From: Gammaproteobacteria bacterium
GTDB taxonomy: Bacteria; Pseudomonadota; Gammaproteobacteria; Pseudomonadales; Azotimanducaceae
Direction: 5' to 3'
Length of the DNA stretch: 32,678 nt
NCBI GenBank assembly: GCA_003476445.1
Contig: DMUF01000195.1
Coordinates: 1-32,678 of the forward strand
Of this stretch, positions 24,367 through 32,534 are shown in pieces. The translations under genes were made by a program, and so were the position numbers. Position 1 is the first letter of the stretch. Each line of letters opens with the position of its first letter. The notes beneath the pieces were generated by a model, which saw only the letters and a list, made by a program, of their open reading frames with translations, ran no database searches and was not told the DNA's origin.

Positions 24367-25061
24367 GGTCTTCCGTTTACTGCTTCTGCCGAGCCGAGGG
24401 CGCCCGTTGTGACGTTCGTTGCGGCAAGACGGCTCGCGATGCCGCTACGTTCAAGATGCGCGCCGGTCTGCGTGTGGGCGCCGCGTGTGAGCAGGGCGCG
24501 CAGATCGTCCGGTGTGTCAATGTCCAGCGCAAACCCCGGAGACGGTACCACGCGCGGGACAATGCCTGCAGCAAACGCGGCGTCCACGTGGGGGCGAAAG
24601 CTGCGGCCGTTGAAGACAAGTGGGATCGAGTCGGGCGGTGTGCACGCAAGCCCATTCGTGCCGACGTGTTCGTCGTCAGGCAGGATGGTGACTTCGGTAT
24701 GGTCCGCCAGAATCGCGTCTACCTCGCTCGCAGTAATCAGCGGCACGTCAGCCGGCACGATAAGAATGCCGCGCGCGCCGAAGTGTCGTGTCAGGTAGTC
24801 CGCCGCCTGGGTCAGAGCGGCTGGAAGGTCGGAGCCCGGGCGCTCGCTGAAGCGCTCGGTGGCAAACGCCTGGGCCAGCGCATCGGCCTCCGGCGTGCGG
24901 GAAACGATGAGAACCCCGCGCAGCCGCTGGCTCTGTACCAGTGCGGTCAGCACATCGCGCGCCATTGCGAGCATGAGCGCGCGACGCTCGTCCGGCGTCA
25001 GCACGGTCGCCAGGCGCTGCTTGGCCGACTCCAGGGTCTTGATGGGAACGATGGCCCACAT
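24363..25061 (-). CDS. cofC: Phospholactate/phosphoglycerate/PEP guanylyltransferase CofC
   Basis: CofC activates the three-carbon acid of F420 with GTP to give the diphospho-GMP donor used by CofD. The 232-residue protein has the nucleotidyltransferase fold: N-terminal MWAIVPIKTLESAKQRL, the metal-binding PADVPL (103-108), GTNGL (134-138), FNGRSFRPHVDAA (150-162) and the closing DIDTPDDL (180-187). Known homologues use 2-phospholactate, phosphoenolpyruvate or, in one proteobacterial lineage, 3-phosphoglycerate; which applies here cannot be read by eye. It starts 81 nt after the cofD stop, the only sizeable gap in the operon, which holds a strong hairpin. No clear ribosome-binding site was found. 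Confidence 0.93.
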   Translation of the reverse strand: MWAIVPIKTLESAKQRLATVLTPDERRALMLAMARDVLTALVQSQRLRGVLIVSRTPEADALAQAFATERFSERPGSDLPAALTQAADYLTRHFGARGILIVPADVPLITASEVDAILADHTEVTILPDDEHVGTNGLACTPPDSIPLVFNGRSFRPHVDAAFAAGIVPRVVPSPGFALDIDTPDDLRALLTRGAHTQTGAHLERSGIASRLAATNVTTGALGSAEAVNGRP

Positions 25062-25101
25062 CGGACTAACCGCGTTCTCACGTTGGGTATCGGGTTCGGG
25101 T

Positions 25102-25120
25102 CGCGCCCGCGATGGGCGCG
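25102..25120 (-). promoter_or_regulatory. Strong hairpin between cofD and cofC
   Basis: CGCGCCC and GGGCGCG pair perfectly (7 bp) around a five-base loop, in the only sizeable gap of the F420 operon. No T-run follows on the transcribed strand, so it is more likely an RNA stability or processing element than a full terminator. It lies about 41 nt before the cofC start codon. Confidence 0.4.
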
Positions 25121-25142
25121 TGCCCGGCTCTGACGCTCGCTG

Positions 25143-26081
25143 TCAGCCCGCAGCGCTCAGGTGGTCGACGAAGTCGAGCACCGAGTCAGCCAAGGAGACG
25201 CGATCGGCAAAACTTAGCATGACGGTTCCGGTCACGGTAGTGGCGACCGGAAGGCGCTCATGAAGCGCCGCGTCGGCATGATCAAGCACGAAGCCCGTCA
25301 GGAGATCATCGTAGTGGGCGGCCACCTCGGCGGCGCTCGAGGGCACGCCGAGCTCTTGCATCATCTTCGCTGTGGGGCCCTTCAGCGCTTGTCCGCCCAC
25401 GATCGGGGAGACCGCCACCACAGGAATGCCGCTCGCGCGAATGGCTGCCTTCAGGCCGGGCAGGGCAAGCAAGGGGTCGACCGAGACGAACGGATTCGAG
25501 GGGCAGATCACGACCGCGCTGGCGGTCGTCAGCCAGGCCATGATGACCGGGTTGGGTCGCGCCTGCTCGGCGCCGGCGAACTCGAAGCCGGTGACCACCG
25601 GTGCGCAGCGTTCGCGTACGAAATAGTGCTGGAAGGCCATCGCCCCGTCCGCCGTGTGCACGATCGTGCGCACCGGGTCGTCGGACATGGGCACCAGGCG
25701 ATGACGGATACCGAGCGCTTGGGTAATCGTTTCGGTGACTGCGGTGCGACTTGCGCCCGCCGCGAGCAGCGCGGTGCGGCGAGCGTGGAGCGCCAGATCA
25801 CGGTCTCCCAGACGAAACCAGGTGTCTCCGCCGAGTGCCCCCAGCGCATCGAGAAAATTCCAGGTCTCATCCACTCGCCCCCAGCCAAGTTCGGGATTGG
25901 ATAAGCCGGACAGCGTGTAGGTCAGCGTGTCGAGATCCGGACAGATTTCGAAGCCGAGATGCGTGAAGTCATCGCCGGTGTTGACTGCAAAGAGTACTTC
26001 CTCCGGCGCAAGCCGATGCGCCAGACCAAGGGCGAGCTTGGCGCCGCCCACGCCGCCGGTGAGCGCGAGGATGCGGCGCAT
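25143..26081 (-). CDS. cofD: 2-phospho-L-lactate transferase CofD (FbiA)
   Basis: CofD transfers the phospho-acid moiety from the CofC product to FO, giving F420-0 or its dehydro form. The 312-residue protein opens with ALTGGVGGAKLALGL (nucleotide/FO-binding) and NTGDD (34-38), and has the family's later CPSNPFVSVDPLL and SPIVGG segments. Length matches archaeal CofD and mycobacterial FbiA. Its ATG at 26081 overlaps the last base of the cofE stop (TGATG), so translation is coupled. Cytoplasmic. It is fully conserved over its visible motifs. Confidence 0.96.
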   Translation of the reverse strand: MRRILALTGGVGGAKLALGLAHRLAPEEVLFAVNTGDDFTHLGFEICPDLDTLTYTLSGLSNPELGWGRVDETWNFLDALGALGGDTWFRLGDRDLALHARRTALLAAGASRTAVTETITQALGIRHRLVPMSDDPVRTIVHTADGAMAFQHYFVRERCAPVVTGFEFAGAEQARPNPVIMAWLTTASAVVICPSNPFVSVDPLLALPGLKAAIRASGIPVVAVSPIVGGQALKGPTAKMMQELGVPSSAAEVAAHYDDLLTGFVLDHADAALHERLPVATTVTGTVMLSFADRVSLADSVLDFVDHLSAAG

Positions 26082-26884
26082 CAGCGGAACATGTCCTCTT
26101 CGAGTGGACGGATCGCGTTGCGCGCGGGTTCGTCCGCAGTGTCCGGCGGCAGCCCGCGAATGATGGCGGCAGGCGTCATCTCGGTCGATTCGCCCATGAC
26201 AAGCGTCGCCAGCGTCGCGAGCGCATCGGCTCGGTTGATCAGCGTGACTTTCAGTTCCCGCCCGAAGAGGTCGGTCTGTCCACGCCGATCATCGAGCACG
26301 CGGATACCGGAGCAGCCGATGGCGCTGCCGATGCTGCCAAGACGCCAGGGTCGGTTATTGCTGTCGGTGATGATCACGCCAAGACGTACGCCGAAACGCG
26401 CTTCGAGACCCGCACGCAGCAGAGCCGCCGAGCGATCCGGGTCGACCGGCAGCAGCAGGGCGCGTTCGTCCTCAGTGCCGCCCGGTCCGTGTTCCACGTT
26501 GGATTGGTCGATACCCGCCTGTGCCCCAACGATACCGAGACGATGGCGCACGAGCAGCACGCCCGGTTTCTTGCGCACAACGGTGGTCGATTCGTCGAGT
26601 ATGAGCTGAACAAGACGCGGATCCTTGTCGGTTTCGCGCGCGAGTTGAACGGCTTCGGCACTTGGCGTGACCGAACGCAGGTCGACGAGTCGGTCCTCGG
26701 CCTTGGAAACGATCTTCTGGGCAAGACAGACGATATCGCCGGCAGCGGGCGTGATGCCGTTGCCGACCAGGGCGTCACCGATGATGGAGACCAGGTCGTC
26801 CCCCGCCCGCACCAGCGGGATGCCGCGCAGCGGTGCTGCGCTGACCGGTTGCTGAACCGACGGGCTATGCGGGGGCGTACTCAT
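26081..26884 (-). CDS. cofE: Coenzyme F420:L-glutamate ligase CofE
   Basis: CofE uses GTP to add L-glutamate residues, the gamma-linked tail, to F420-0. The 267-residue product is a stand-alone ligase domain: GIPLVRAGDDL near the start, VCLAQKIVSKAED (52-64), the IVGAQAGIDQSNVE segment and the ITDSNNRPWR metal/GTP region. It lacks the C-terminal nitroreductase-like domain found in mycobacterial FbiB (about 448 aa), so it resembles archaeal CofE. An in-frame TTG at 26911 lies inside npdG; the ATG at 26884, seven nt after the npdG stop, is preferred. If dehydro-F420-0 is the intermediate, a separate reductase would be needed and none is seen here. Confidence 0.94.
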   Translation of the reverse strand: MSTPPHSPSVQQPVSAAPLRGIPLVRAGDDLVSIIGDALVGNGITPAAGDIVCLAQKIVSKAEDRLVDLRSVTPSAEAVQLARETDKDPRLVQLILDESTTVVRKKPGVLLVRHRLGIVGAQAGIDQSNVEHGPGGTEDERALLLPVDPDRSAALLRAGLEARFGVRLGVIITDSNNRPWRLGSIGSAIGCSGIRVLDDRRGQTDLFGRELKVTLINRADALATLATLVMGESTEMTPAAIIRGLPPDTADEPARNAIRPLEEDMFR

Positions 26885-26891
26885 GATGGTC

Positions 26892-27566
26892 TCAGTGATC
26901 GCCTTGACCAACGATCTTGATGCCCGCGTGGGACAGGACCCCGGAGCGGTTGATCTGGATCAGAATCGAGGTGAGCGCCTCGGCCGCGGCCGAATTCTCG
27001 ATCGGGCCCGCGTGCCAGCCGCGCATGCCGGCTTGCGCAATCAGTTCGATGACTTTGTCCCGTGCGGCTTTCTTGTTGCCCGCGACGAGCACGTCGCACT
27101 CGATCTCGACATCCTGCTGCAGCAGGTGCGCGGCGATGTTCTGGAAGGCCGATACGACCATGACGTCGTCGCCGAGCAGGCTCTGCGCCCGCTTGCCGGC
27201 GCTGCCTTCGGGGGGAAGCTGTACCGTGCCCACCTTGGGCGGAACCAGCGGCACCGTGACGTCGATAAGGATTTTGCCGGTGAGGCTTTCCTTGACTGCG
27301 GCAAGGGTGGAGAGCTGGTGCTCCGCCGGAACGGTGAGCACCACGATATTGCCGGCCGCGGCGGCGGCAGCGTTGTCCATCGCTTCTGCCTGGGTCGCGG
27401 GGCTGATTTCCTTCAGCGCGGTGACGGCGGCCTGCGCCTTCTCCAGCGTGCGGGAGCCGATCACGATGCGATGTCCGGCCCGCGCCCAGCGAATGGCCAG
27501 GCCGGTACCCAGGTCGCCGGTGCCGCCGAGGATGGCGATCGTTTCTGGTTGCGTGGTGGTGCTCAT
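26892..27566 (-). CDS. npdG: F420-dependent NADP oxidoreductase (NADPH:F420 reductase)
   Basis: This 224-residue enzyme moves hydride between NADPH and F420 and so supplies or drains reduced F420. It opens with IAILGGTGDLGTGLA, a dinucleotide-binding loop (14-20), followed by IGSR, which contacts the NADP 2'-phosphate in this family. Then come VVLTVPAEH, IDVTVPLVP and a late GPIENSAAAEALTSILIQIN segment near the F420 site. Size fits Archaeoglobus and actinobacterial Fno/NpdG. The ATG at 27566 is chosen for CAGGAG upstream; the frame is open to 27638 but that part is not homologous. It is the first gene of the F420 operon, so the host both makes and cycles the cofactor. Confidence 0.93.
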   Translation of the reverse strand: MSTTTQPETIAILGGTGDLGTGLAIRWARAGHRIVIGSRTLEKAQAAVTALKEISPATQAEAMDNAAAAAAGNIVVLTVPAEHQLSTLAAVKESLTGKILIDVTVPLVPPKVGTVQLPPEGSAGKRAQSLLGDDVMVVSAFQNIAAHLLQQDVEIECDVLVAGNKKAARDKVIELIAQAGMRGWHAGPIENSAAAEALTSILIQINRSGVLSHAGIKIVGQGDH

Positions 27567-27601
27567 GAATGGTGCTCCTGGCGCTGATGGCGAATGTGAG
27601 T

Positions 27602-27619
27602 GCGCGAATGCATTCGCGC
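27602..27619. promoter_or_regulatory. 18-bp perfect palindrome upstream of the F420 operon
   Basis: GCGCGAATG followed by its exact complement CATTCGCGC makes an uninterrupted 18-bp palindrome, 35 nt before the npdG start and 209 nt before the fumarase start. It sits where a repressor operator or a leader hairpin would be. No known regulator motif is recognised. Confidence 0.45.
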
Positions 27620-27758
27620 GCCCGTGATGGCGGGGCATCCTGGACGCTGGTGTGTCAGAACGGCGTCGTCGCGGGCGCGGATTATGCCGTCATGGCCGTA
27701 AACGGCGCCACTCTCGGACACGGGGGTTTCCTTGCGCTCCGCTGACGCGGGACTGCAG

Positions 27759-27764
27759 TACAAT
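27759..27764 (+). promoter_or_regulatory. Candidate -10 element of the fumarase gene
   Basis: TACAAT (five of six bases of the -10 consensus) lies 64 nt before the fumarase ATG. No good -35 is found at 16-18 bp; a TTGCGC lies 21 bp upstream, which is too far. An activator-dependent promoter would fit, as inference. Confidence 0.3.
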
Positions 27765-27828
27765 CGCGGCGTCGGCAACCGCTCTGACGGCGCGCCGCTT
27801 CCCCAACGCTGCAGACAGGTGACTGCCG

Positions 27829-29364
27829 ATGACCGTGATCAAACAAACCGTGATCAAACAGGAAGATCTCATTCAGAGCGTGGCCGATGCGCTGCAGTTC
27901 ATTTCCTATTACCACCCGGTGGACTTCATTCGCGCCATGCGCGCCGCCTGGGAACGCGAAGAGTCACCCGCGGCCAAGGCCGCCCTGACACAGGTCCTGG
28001 TGAACTCACGCATGTGCGCGTTGGGCAAGCGACCGATCTGTCAGGACACTGGAATCGTGATCGCCTTCGTCGAAGTCGGTATGGACGTGCGCTGGGAAGG
28101 CACCCTGAGTGTCGATGACATGATCAACGAGGGCGTGCGGCGGGGCTATCAGAATCCGGATAACGTGCTTCGTGCTTCCGTGCTGTCGGACCCCGATGGC
28201 AAGCGCACTAACACGAAGGACAACACGCCCGCGGTCATTCATTACAAGCTGGTGCCTGGGGATCAGCTGCATGTGGAGATCGCCGCCAAGGGCGGTGGCA
28301 GCGAGGCGAAGGCCAAGTTCGCGATGCTTAACCCCTCGGATTCGATCGTCGACTGGGTGCTGTCGGTGGTGCCGCAGATGGGAGCTGGCTGGTGTCCGCC
28401 CGGGCTGCTCGGGGTTGGCATCGGCGGCACGCCGGAAAAGGCGATGCTGCTGGCCAAGGAAGCCATGATGGATCCGATCGACATGCAGGAACTCAAGGCC
28501 CGAGGTGCTGCCAATCATCTCGAGGAGCTGCGGGTCGAGCTCTATGACAAGGTCAATGCCCTCGGTATCGGGGCGCAAGGGCTTGGCGGTCTCACGACGG
28601 TGATGGACGTGAAGATCCGCGAGTATCCGACGCACGCGGCCAACAAGCCGGTTGCCGTTATTCCGAACTGCTCCGCGACACGTCATGTGCACTTCACGCT
28701 GGACGGCTCGGGTCCGGCGCAGTTCGAGGCGCCGGATCTCTCGGAATGGCCGGATCTCGATTTCGAGCTGGGCAGCGACGTCCGGCGGGTGAATCTCGAT
28801 ACCCTGACGCCGGCTGAGGTGCAGACCTGGCGCGCAGGAGAAACGCTGCTGCTTAACGGCAAGCTTCTCACCGGCCGCGACGCGGCGCACAAGAAGCTCA
28901 CTGACATGATCGCGAACGGTGAGCCGCTGCCGGTCGATTTCACCAACCGCGTCATCTACTACGTTGGGCCGGTGGATCCGGTGCGTGATGAGATCGTGGG
29001 CCCCGCGGGTCCCACGACAGCAACGCGGATGGACAAGTTCACCCGCACCATGCTCGAGAAGACCGGGCTCATCGGCATGGTGGGGAAGGCCGAGCGCGGA
29101 CCCGCAGCGATCGATGCCATCCGCGACAACAAGGCGGTCTACATGATTGCGGTAGGGGGCGCGGCTTACCTGGTGGCCAAGGCGATCACCGCGTCACGTC
29201 TGCTGGCTTTTCCCGAACTCGGCATGGAAGCCATCTACGAATTCGAGGTCAAGGATATGCCGGTCACGCTCGCGGTCGATTCCAACGGCGAATCGGTGCA
29301 TCGGGAGGGGCCAAAGATCTGGTCGGCGAAGATTGCCGAGCGCATCGCGGCGCACGCGGTATAG
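27829..29364 (+). CDS. fumA: Class I (iron-sulfur) fumarate hydratase, single chain
   Basis: This TCA-cycle enzyme interconverts fumarate and malate. The 511-residue single chain joins the alpha and beta parts found as separate subunits in archaea and is somewhat shorter than E. coli FumA (548 aa). The three 4Fe-4S ligands are visible: Cys71 (RPICQDTG), Cys189 (GWCPPG) and Cys281 (IPNCSATRH). The beta part includes GRDAAHKK and the GPVDPVRDE and GPAGPTTATRMD segments. Such enzymes are oxygen-sensitive. AGGTGA lies about 9 nt before the ATG. The gene is divergent from the F420 operon across a 262-bp shared control region. It is followed after 60 nt by the HODM-like gene on the same strand. Confidence 0.95.
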   Translation: MTVIKQTVIKQEDLIQSVADALQFISYYHPVDFIRAMRAAWEREESPAAKAALTQVLVNSRMCALGKRPICQDTGIVIAFVEVGMDVRWEGTLSVDDMINEGVRRGYQNPDNVLRASVLSDPDGKRTNTKDNTPAVIHYKLVPGDQLHVEIAAKGGGSEAKAKFAMLNPSDSIVDWVLSVVPQMGAGWCPPGLLGVGIGGTPEKAMLLAKEAMMDPIDMQELKARGAANHLEELRVELYDKVNALGIGAQGLGGLTTVMDVKIREYPTHAANKPVAVIPNCSATRHVHFTLDGSGPAQFEAPDLSEWPDLDFELGSDVRRVNLDTLTPAEVQTWRAGETLLLNGKLLTGRDAAHKKLTDMIANGEPLPVDFTNRVIYYVGPVDPVRDEIVGPAGPTTATRMDKFTRTMLEKTGLIGMVGKAERGPAAIDAIRDNKAVYMIAVGGAAYLVAKAITASRLLAFPELGMEAIYEFEVKDMPVTLAVDSNGESVHREGPKIWSAKIAERIAAHAV

Positions 29365-29424
29365 CCGGTGCGTCGCCGCGCTTTCGCAATGGGCTGGCGG
29401 ACGGCTCGCGCGTGATGCCGCGTT

Positions 29425-30249
29425 ATGTCCCGAACGTTCTGGGCTGATCCACCCTGGCGCGGGGGTCGAGGCCCGTTTCGCCTTGGGCTCGCTCCGGTCA
29501 CGGAATCCGAATGGCTGCCGCTGCCGGCGAGTCCGCTTGAATGCGCGCGCAAGCTCGATCTCCTCACGCATCGCCGTGACGAGGTCCTCGCCCGAGTGCC
29601 GACGCATCGCGGCGCTGTCGACTCCGTGGCAGGGTTTGTCAGCGAGCGGCTGACTGCGCGAGGCTGGTCGTCCTCGACGGTAGATTCAGACCCACTCGCC
29701 GCCGTGGCATTGCAGGTGCCCGATGACCTCTGCGTGATGGTGGCGACCGCGGAGGGATGGGTGCTTGCCGGTGCGTGTCTCTGCTCCCCTTCCTTCTGGC
29801 GCCTGGCTGACAAGATCGGTCGTCCGCTCGAACAGATTCACGCGCCGGTCAAAGGGCTCGACGCCGCGCTGGGAGACCGGATGGCCCGCTTTCTGGATGG
29901 GTTGCCGGTGGATCGCGTGTTCCAGCGGGCGAACTGGAACGTACACCGCGATCCGGAGCGGTTCCACCCGGTGCCGGAGCAATGGGACCGCCTGCTTGTG
30001 CCATCCGACTGTCCGTCACTGCACATTCGCAGCGAGCGGCAAACGCTCCGACGCATCGATGCGAGTTGCATCCTCTTTACCATCGATGTGCGGCAGTTTC
30101 CGCTCGCCGAGCTCGCTGCAGAGACAGGCGCACGCGATGATCTCGAGGCTGCGCTACGCGGCATGACTCCCGACGAACGCGCGTCATTTGGCTATGCCCG
30201 TCACGGGGCCGCGCTCCTTGAGTGGCTGCAAACACTCCCGCGGGACTAA
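29425..30249 (+). CDS. Heme-dependent oxidative N-demethylase (HODM/DUF3445) family protein
   Basis: The 274-residue protein matches the DUF3445 family, whose characterised members are the heme-binding alpha subunit of oxidative N-demethylase. The most telling segment is CSPSFWRLADKIGRPLEQIHAPV (given in parts: PSFWRLADKIG at 122-132 and IHAPV at 138-142), with QRANWNV at 167-173. The conserved His139 is in that segment. The founding enzyme works as a complex with flavin and ferredoxin-type subunits; no such genes are next to this one, so a different reductase or another reaction is likely. No good ribosome-binding site precedes the ATG. Its last 4 bp overlap the convergent SDR gene. Its substrate, possibly a methylated amine, is unknown. 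Confidence 0.8.
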   Translation: MSRTFWADPPWRGGRGPFRLGLAPVTESEWLPLPASPLECARKLDLLTHRRDEVLARVPTHRGAVDSVAGFVSERLTARGWSSSTVDSDPLAAVALQVPDDLCVMVATAEGWVLAGACLCSPSFWRLADKIGRPLEQIHAPVKGLDAALGDRMARFLDGLPVDRVFQRANWNVHRDPERFHPVPEQWDRLLVPSDCPSLHIRSERQTLRRIDASCILFTIDVRQFPLAELAAETGARDDLEAALRGMTPDERASFGYARHGAALLEWLQTLPRD

Positions 30250-31058
30250 CGTGCGCTGAGCCCGCCGTCAATCACGAGCTCTGTACCGGTCACATAGCGC
30301 GACTCATCGCTCGCGAGATAGACGATGCCGGCGGCGATGTCCTCCGGCAGTCCCGCGTAGCCAAGCGGGCTGGCTGCGCCGAGAACCTGCGCATCGATGC
30401 CGTTGGCTCCCGTTGCAAGCCCGAGTGCGCCGGGTTGTTCCGGGCTCACCTTGCCCCAGATGGCGGTGTCGATAATGCCTGGATGGACGGAATTCACCCG
30501 CACCTTCATGCCGGCCTGCGCGCATTCGAGTGCAACCGCCTTGGAGAGCAGGCGCACCGCCCCCTTGGTGGCGCAGTAGGCGGCAAGGCCCGGCGATCCG
30601 CGTAAACCCGCGACCGAGGAGATGTTGATCACGGACCCACCGCCGGAGGCAGCGAGCAGGGGGCAGCCGTGTTTGAGCCCGAAGAAGACGCCGTCCACGT
30701 TGATGGCCTGCTGACGGGACCAGTCGGCGTGGGACATGGTGAAAATCGAGCTCATGATGCCGATGCCCGCGTTGTTCACCAGGATGTGGAGTCCGCCAAA
30801 CGTGGTTTGAACGGTGGCAAGGATGGCCTGCCAGCGCGCCTCGTCGGTGACATCATGGTGAAAGCTGACCGCTGCGCCGCCAGCTTCATGAATCCGCTCG
30901 ACCGTCTCCGTGAGCCCGCGCTCGTCGATATCGGTCACGATCAGATGGGCGCCCTCAGCCGCAAGCGCGATCGCGGCGCCGCGACCAATGCCGCTTCCCG
31001 CGCCTGTCACCAGCGCGATTCTTCCCGCCACACGGCCGCTGAGTTCTCTGTTGCTCAT
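30246..31058 (-). CDS. Short-chain dehydrogenase/reductase
   Basis: The 270-residue protein is a classical SDR with TGAGSGIG (about 18-25), NNAG, the active-site serine in INISSVAG, and YCATK as the catalytic Tyr/Lys. The C-terminal YLASDESRYVTGTELVIDGG is typical of the SDR group that includes cyclohexanol/cyclopentanol and 3-alpha/20-beta hydroxysteroid dehydrogenases. CAGGAG lies before the ATG at 31058. It lies 42 nt after the DUF502 gene on the same strand. It is a different paralogue from the SDR at the left end of the window. NAD preference is suggested by the acidic residue in VTDID after strand two. Confidence 0.9.
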   Translation of the reverse strand: MSNRELSGRVAGRIALVTGAGSGIGRGAAIALAAEGAHLIVTDIDERGLTETVERIHEAGGAAVSFHHDVTDEARWQAILATVQTTFGGLHILVNNAGIGIMSSIFTMSHADWSRQQAINVDGVFFGLKHGCPLLAASGGGSVINISSVAGLRGSPGLAAYCATKGAVRLLSKAVALECAQAGMKVRVNSVHPGIIDTAIWGKVSPEQPGALGLATGANGIDAQVLGAASPLGYAGLPEDIAAGIVYLASDESRYVTGTELVIDGGLSAR

Positions 31059-31100
31059 CGTTGCTCCTGTGCCCGCCGCTTCATGGTGTTGATGTGTCTG

Positions 31101-31778
31101 TTAAGCAGCCGGATCGCCGTCGGCACGAAAGCGCACCCTATCGGGTGAGGTCACCCCGCCAGTCATGACGAAGCTCATGGCTTCGTCGATCGTCCAGTCC
31201 GTGGACACGACAAACTCGACGGGCACGATTTCGATGTAACCCGAGGTCGGGTTTGGCGCAGTGGGTACATAGACCACAGCCAATTCGCGGTCGCTTTCGG
31301 TGTCGCGGATGATCTTGGTGACCAGCCCAACGGCTTTCATGTTGTCGGTGGGAAAGCTGATCAGCACTACGCGTTGCAATCCGCGCGGCTTTTCCTTCAT
31401 CGCGGACAGAAAGCGCTTGGTGCCGCCGTAAATGCTCGCAACCAGGGGCACGTTGAGAACGAGCCGCTCGAGCCAGTGGATAATGCGCTGCCCGATGATA
31501 TTGCCCGCGAGCCAGCCGACGGTAATCAGGACGAGGAGGGTGAGCACCACGCCGCAGGCGGATTGAAAGCCGGGCGTTGCGACGAGCGCGGAGGTCTCTG
31601 GAAATCGTGCGGCAATGGCTTCAGCCAGCATCGCGACCCAGGGCCCGCCGAGGGCAGAGAGCTGACGGAACACGAAATCAAAAACGAGCCACGTAACCCA
31701 CAGGGGCGCGACCGTCAGCAGCCCGAGAAGCAGGTAACGAGGCACGCGTCGCATGCCTGTTTCGTGAGCGTTACTCAT
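31101..31778 (-). CDS. DUF502 family membrane protein
   Basis: The 225-residue inner-membrane protein fits DUF502, a family of unknown function in bacteria that is also related to the plant COV (continuous vascular ring) proteins. It has two clear hydrophobic segments (about 14-38 and 70-95), an amphipathic region with VPLVASIYGGTKRF, and a soluble part with VVLISFPTDNMKAVGLVT and VVYVPTAPNPTSGYIEIVP, all characteristic. The ATG at 31778 has no clear ribosome-binding site. It is divergent from the histidine phosphatase gene (109-bp gap) and precedes the SDR gene by 42 nt. No specific role can be assigned. Confidence 0.9.
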   Translation of the reverse strand: MSNAHETGMRRVPRYLLLGLLTVAPLWVTWLVFDFVFRQLSALGGPWVAMLAEAIAARFPETSALVATPGFQSACGVVLTLLVLITVGWLAGNIIGQRIIHWLERLVLNVPLVASIYGGTKRFLSAMKEKPRGLQRVVLISFPTDNMKAVGLVTKIIRDTESDRELAVVYVPTAPNPTSGYIEIVPVEFVVSTDWTIDEAMSFVMTGGVTSPDRVRFRADGDPAA

Positions 31779-31887
31779 GTGAACGACGTGATGCCTGGCG
31801 AGAATGGTTCGAGTCTAGCAGTCGGCGCACGGCCTCGGTGTACACTCGCTGCCAACATCCGGCGTTACAGCGAGGAGTCTTTCGGGA

Positions 31888-32478
31888 ATGGAGCTGATCC
31901 TCATTCGGCATGGTCTGCCCCTGCGGGTCGAAAACGCGCCCGGTGCGCCCGCCGACCCGGCGTTGTCTGACGTTGGTCACGTGCAGGCGGAGCGCATGGC
32001 GCAATGGCTGCGTAATGAGCGTATCGATCGTCTGTATTCCAGCCCCCTGCGCCGCGCGCGCGAGACGGCAAAGCCGCTTGGGGCGGCGCTTGGTCTCGCT
32101 ATTGAGCTCGAACCGGACGCGGCGGAGTTTGATCAGCATTCGGCGAGCTATATCCCCATGGAACATCTCAAGGAAGCCGACTTCGAGCGCTGGCAGCGAC
32201 TCATGCGCGGCGAGATGGAAGCTGATTTCGACGAATTCGCGCAACGCGTGATTGCCGCGCTTGACCGCATCGTGGTCGATAATCCCGGACGTCGCGTCGC
32301 CGTGACCTGTCACGGCGGCGTGATCAATGTCTGGGCGGCACACGTGATCGGACTCGCTCCGCGGTTCTTCTTCAATCCGGACTACACGAGTATCAATCGC
32401 TTCATTGGCGCCCGCTCCGGTGAGCGCAGTGTCATCACGCTGAATGAAGCGGTTCATCTCAGGGACGTGCAGGGCTGA
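31888..32478 (+). CDS. Histidine phosphatase (phosphoglycerate mutase-like) family protein
   Basis: The 196-residue protein belongs to the histidine phosphatase superfamily, which uses a phospho-histidine intermediate. LILIRHGLP holds the RHG motif with His8. YSSPLRRARETA gives the second Arg, and VTCHGGVINVW gives the second catalytic His. Functions in this group range from sugar-phosphate and nucleotide phosphatases to protein phosphatases (SixA-like), so a specific substrate is not named. GAGGAG lies somewhat far (about 12 nt) from the ATG. No signal peptide is visible. Confidence 0.88.
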   Translation: MELILIRHGLPLRVENAPGAPADPALSDVGHVQAERMAQWLRNERIDRLYSSPLRRARETAKPLGAALGLAIELEPDAAEFDQHSASYIPMEHLKEADFERWQRLMRGEMEADFDEFAQRVIAALDRIVVDNPGRRVAVTCHGGVINVWAAHVIGLAPRFFFNPDYTSINRFIGARSGERSVITLNEAVHLRDVQG

Positions 32479-32534
32479 CCGGCATACTGTTCGCAGGAGC
32501 CGCGAGTGCAAGACCGAAAACTAAGGAGCGCATG

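Noticed and set aside
31806..31822. tRNA-like T-arm sequence GGTTCGAGTC
   Set aside because: The flanks do not form a T-stem, and no acceptor, D or anticodon arms can be built around it.
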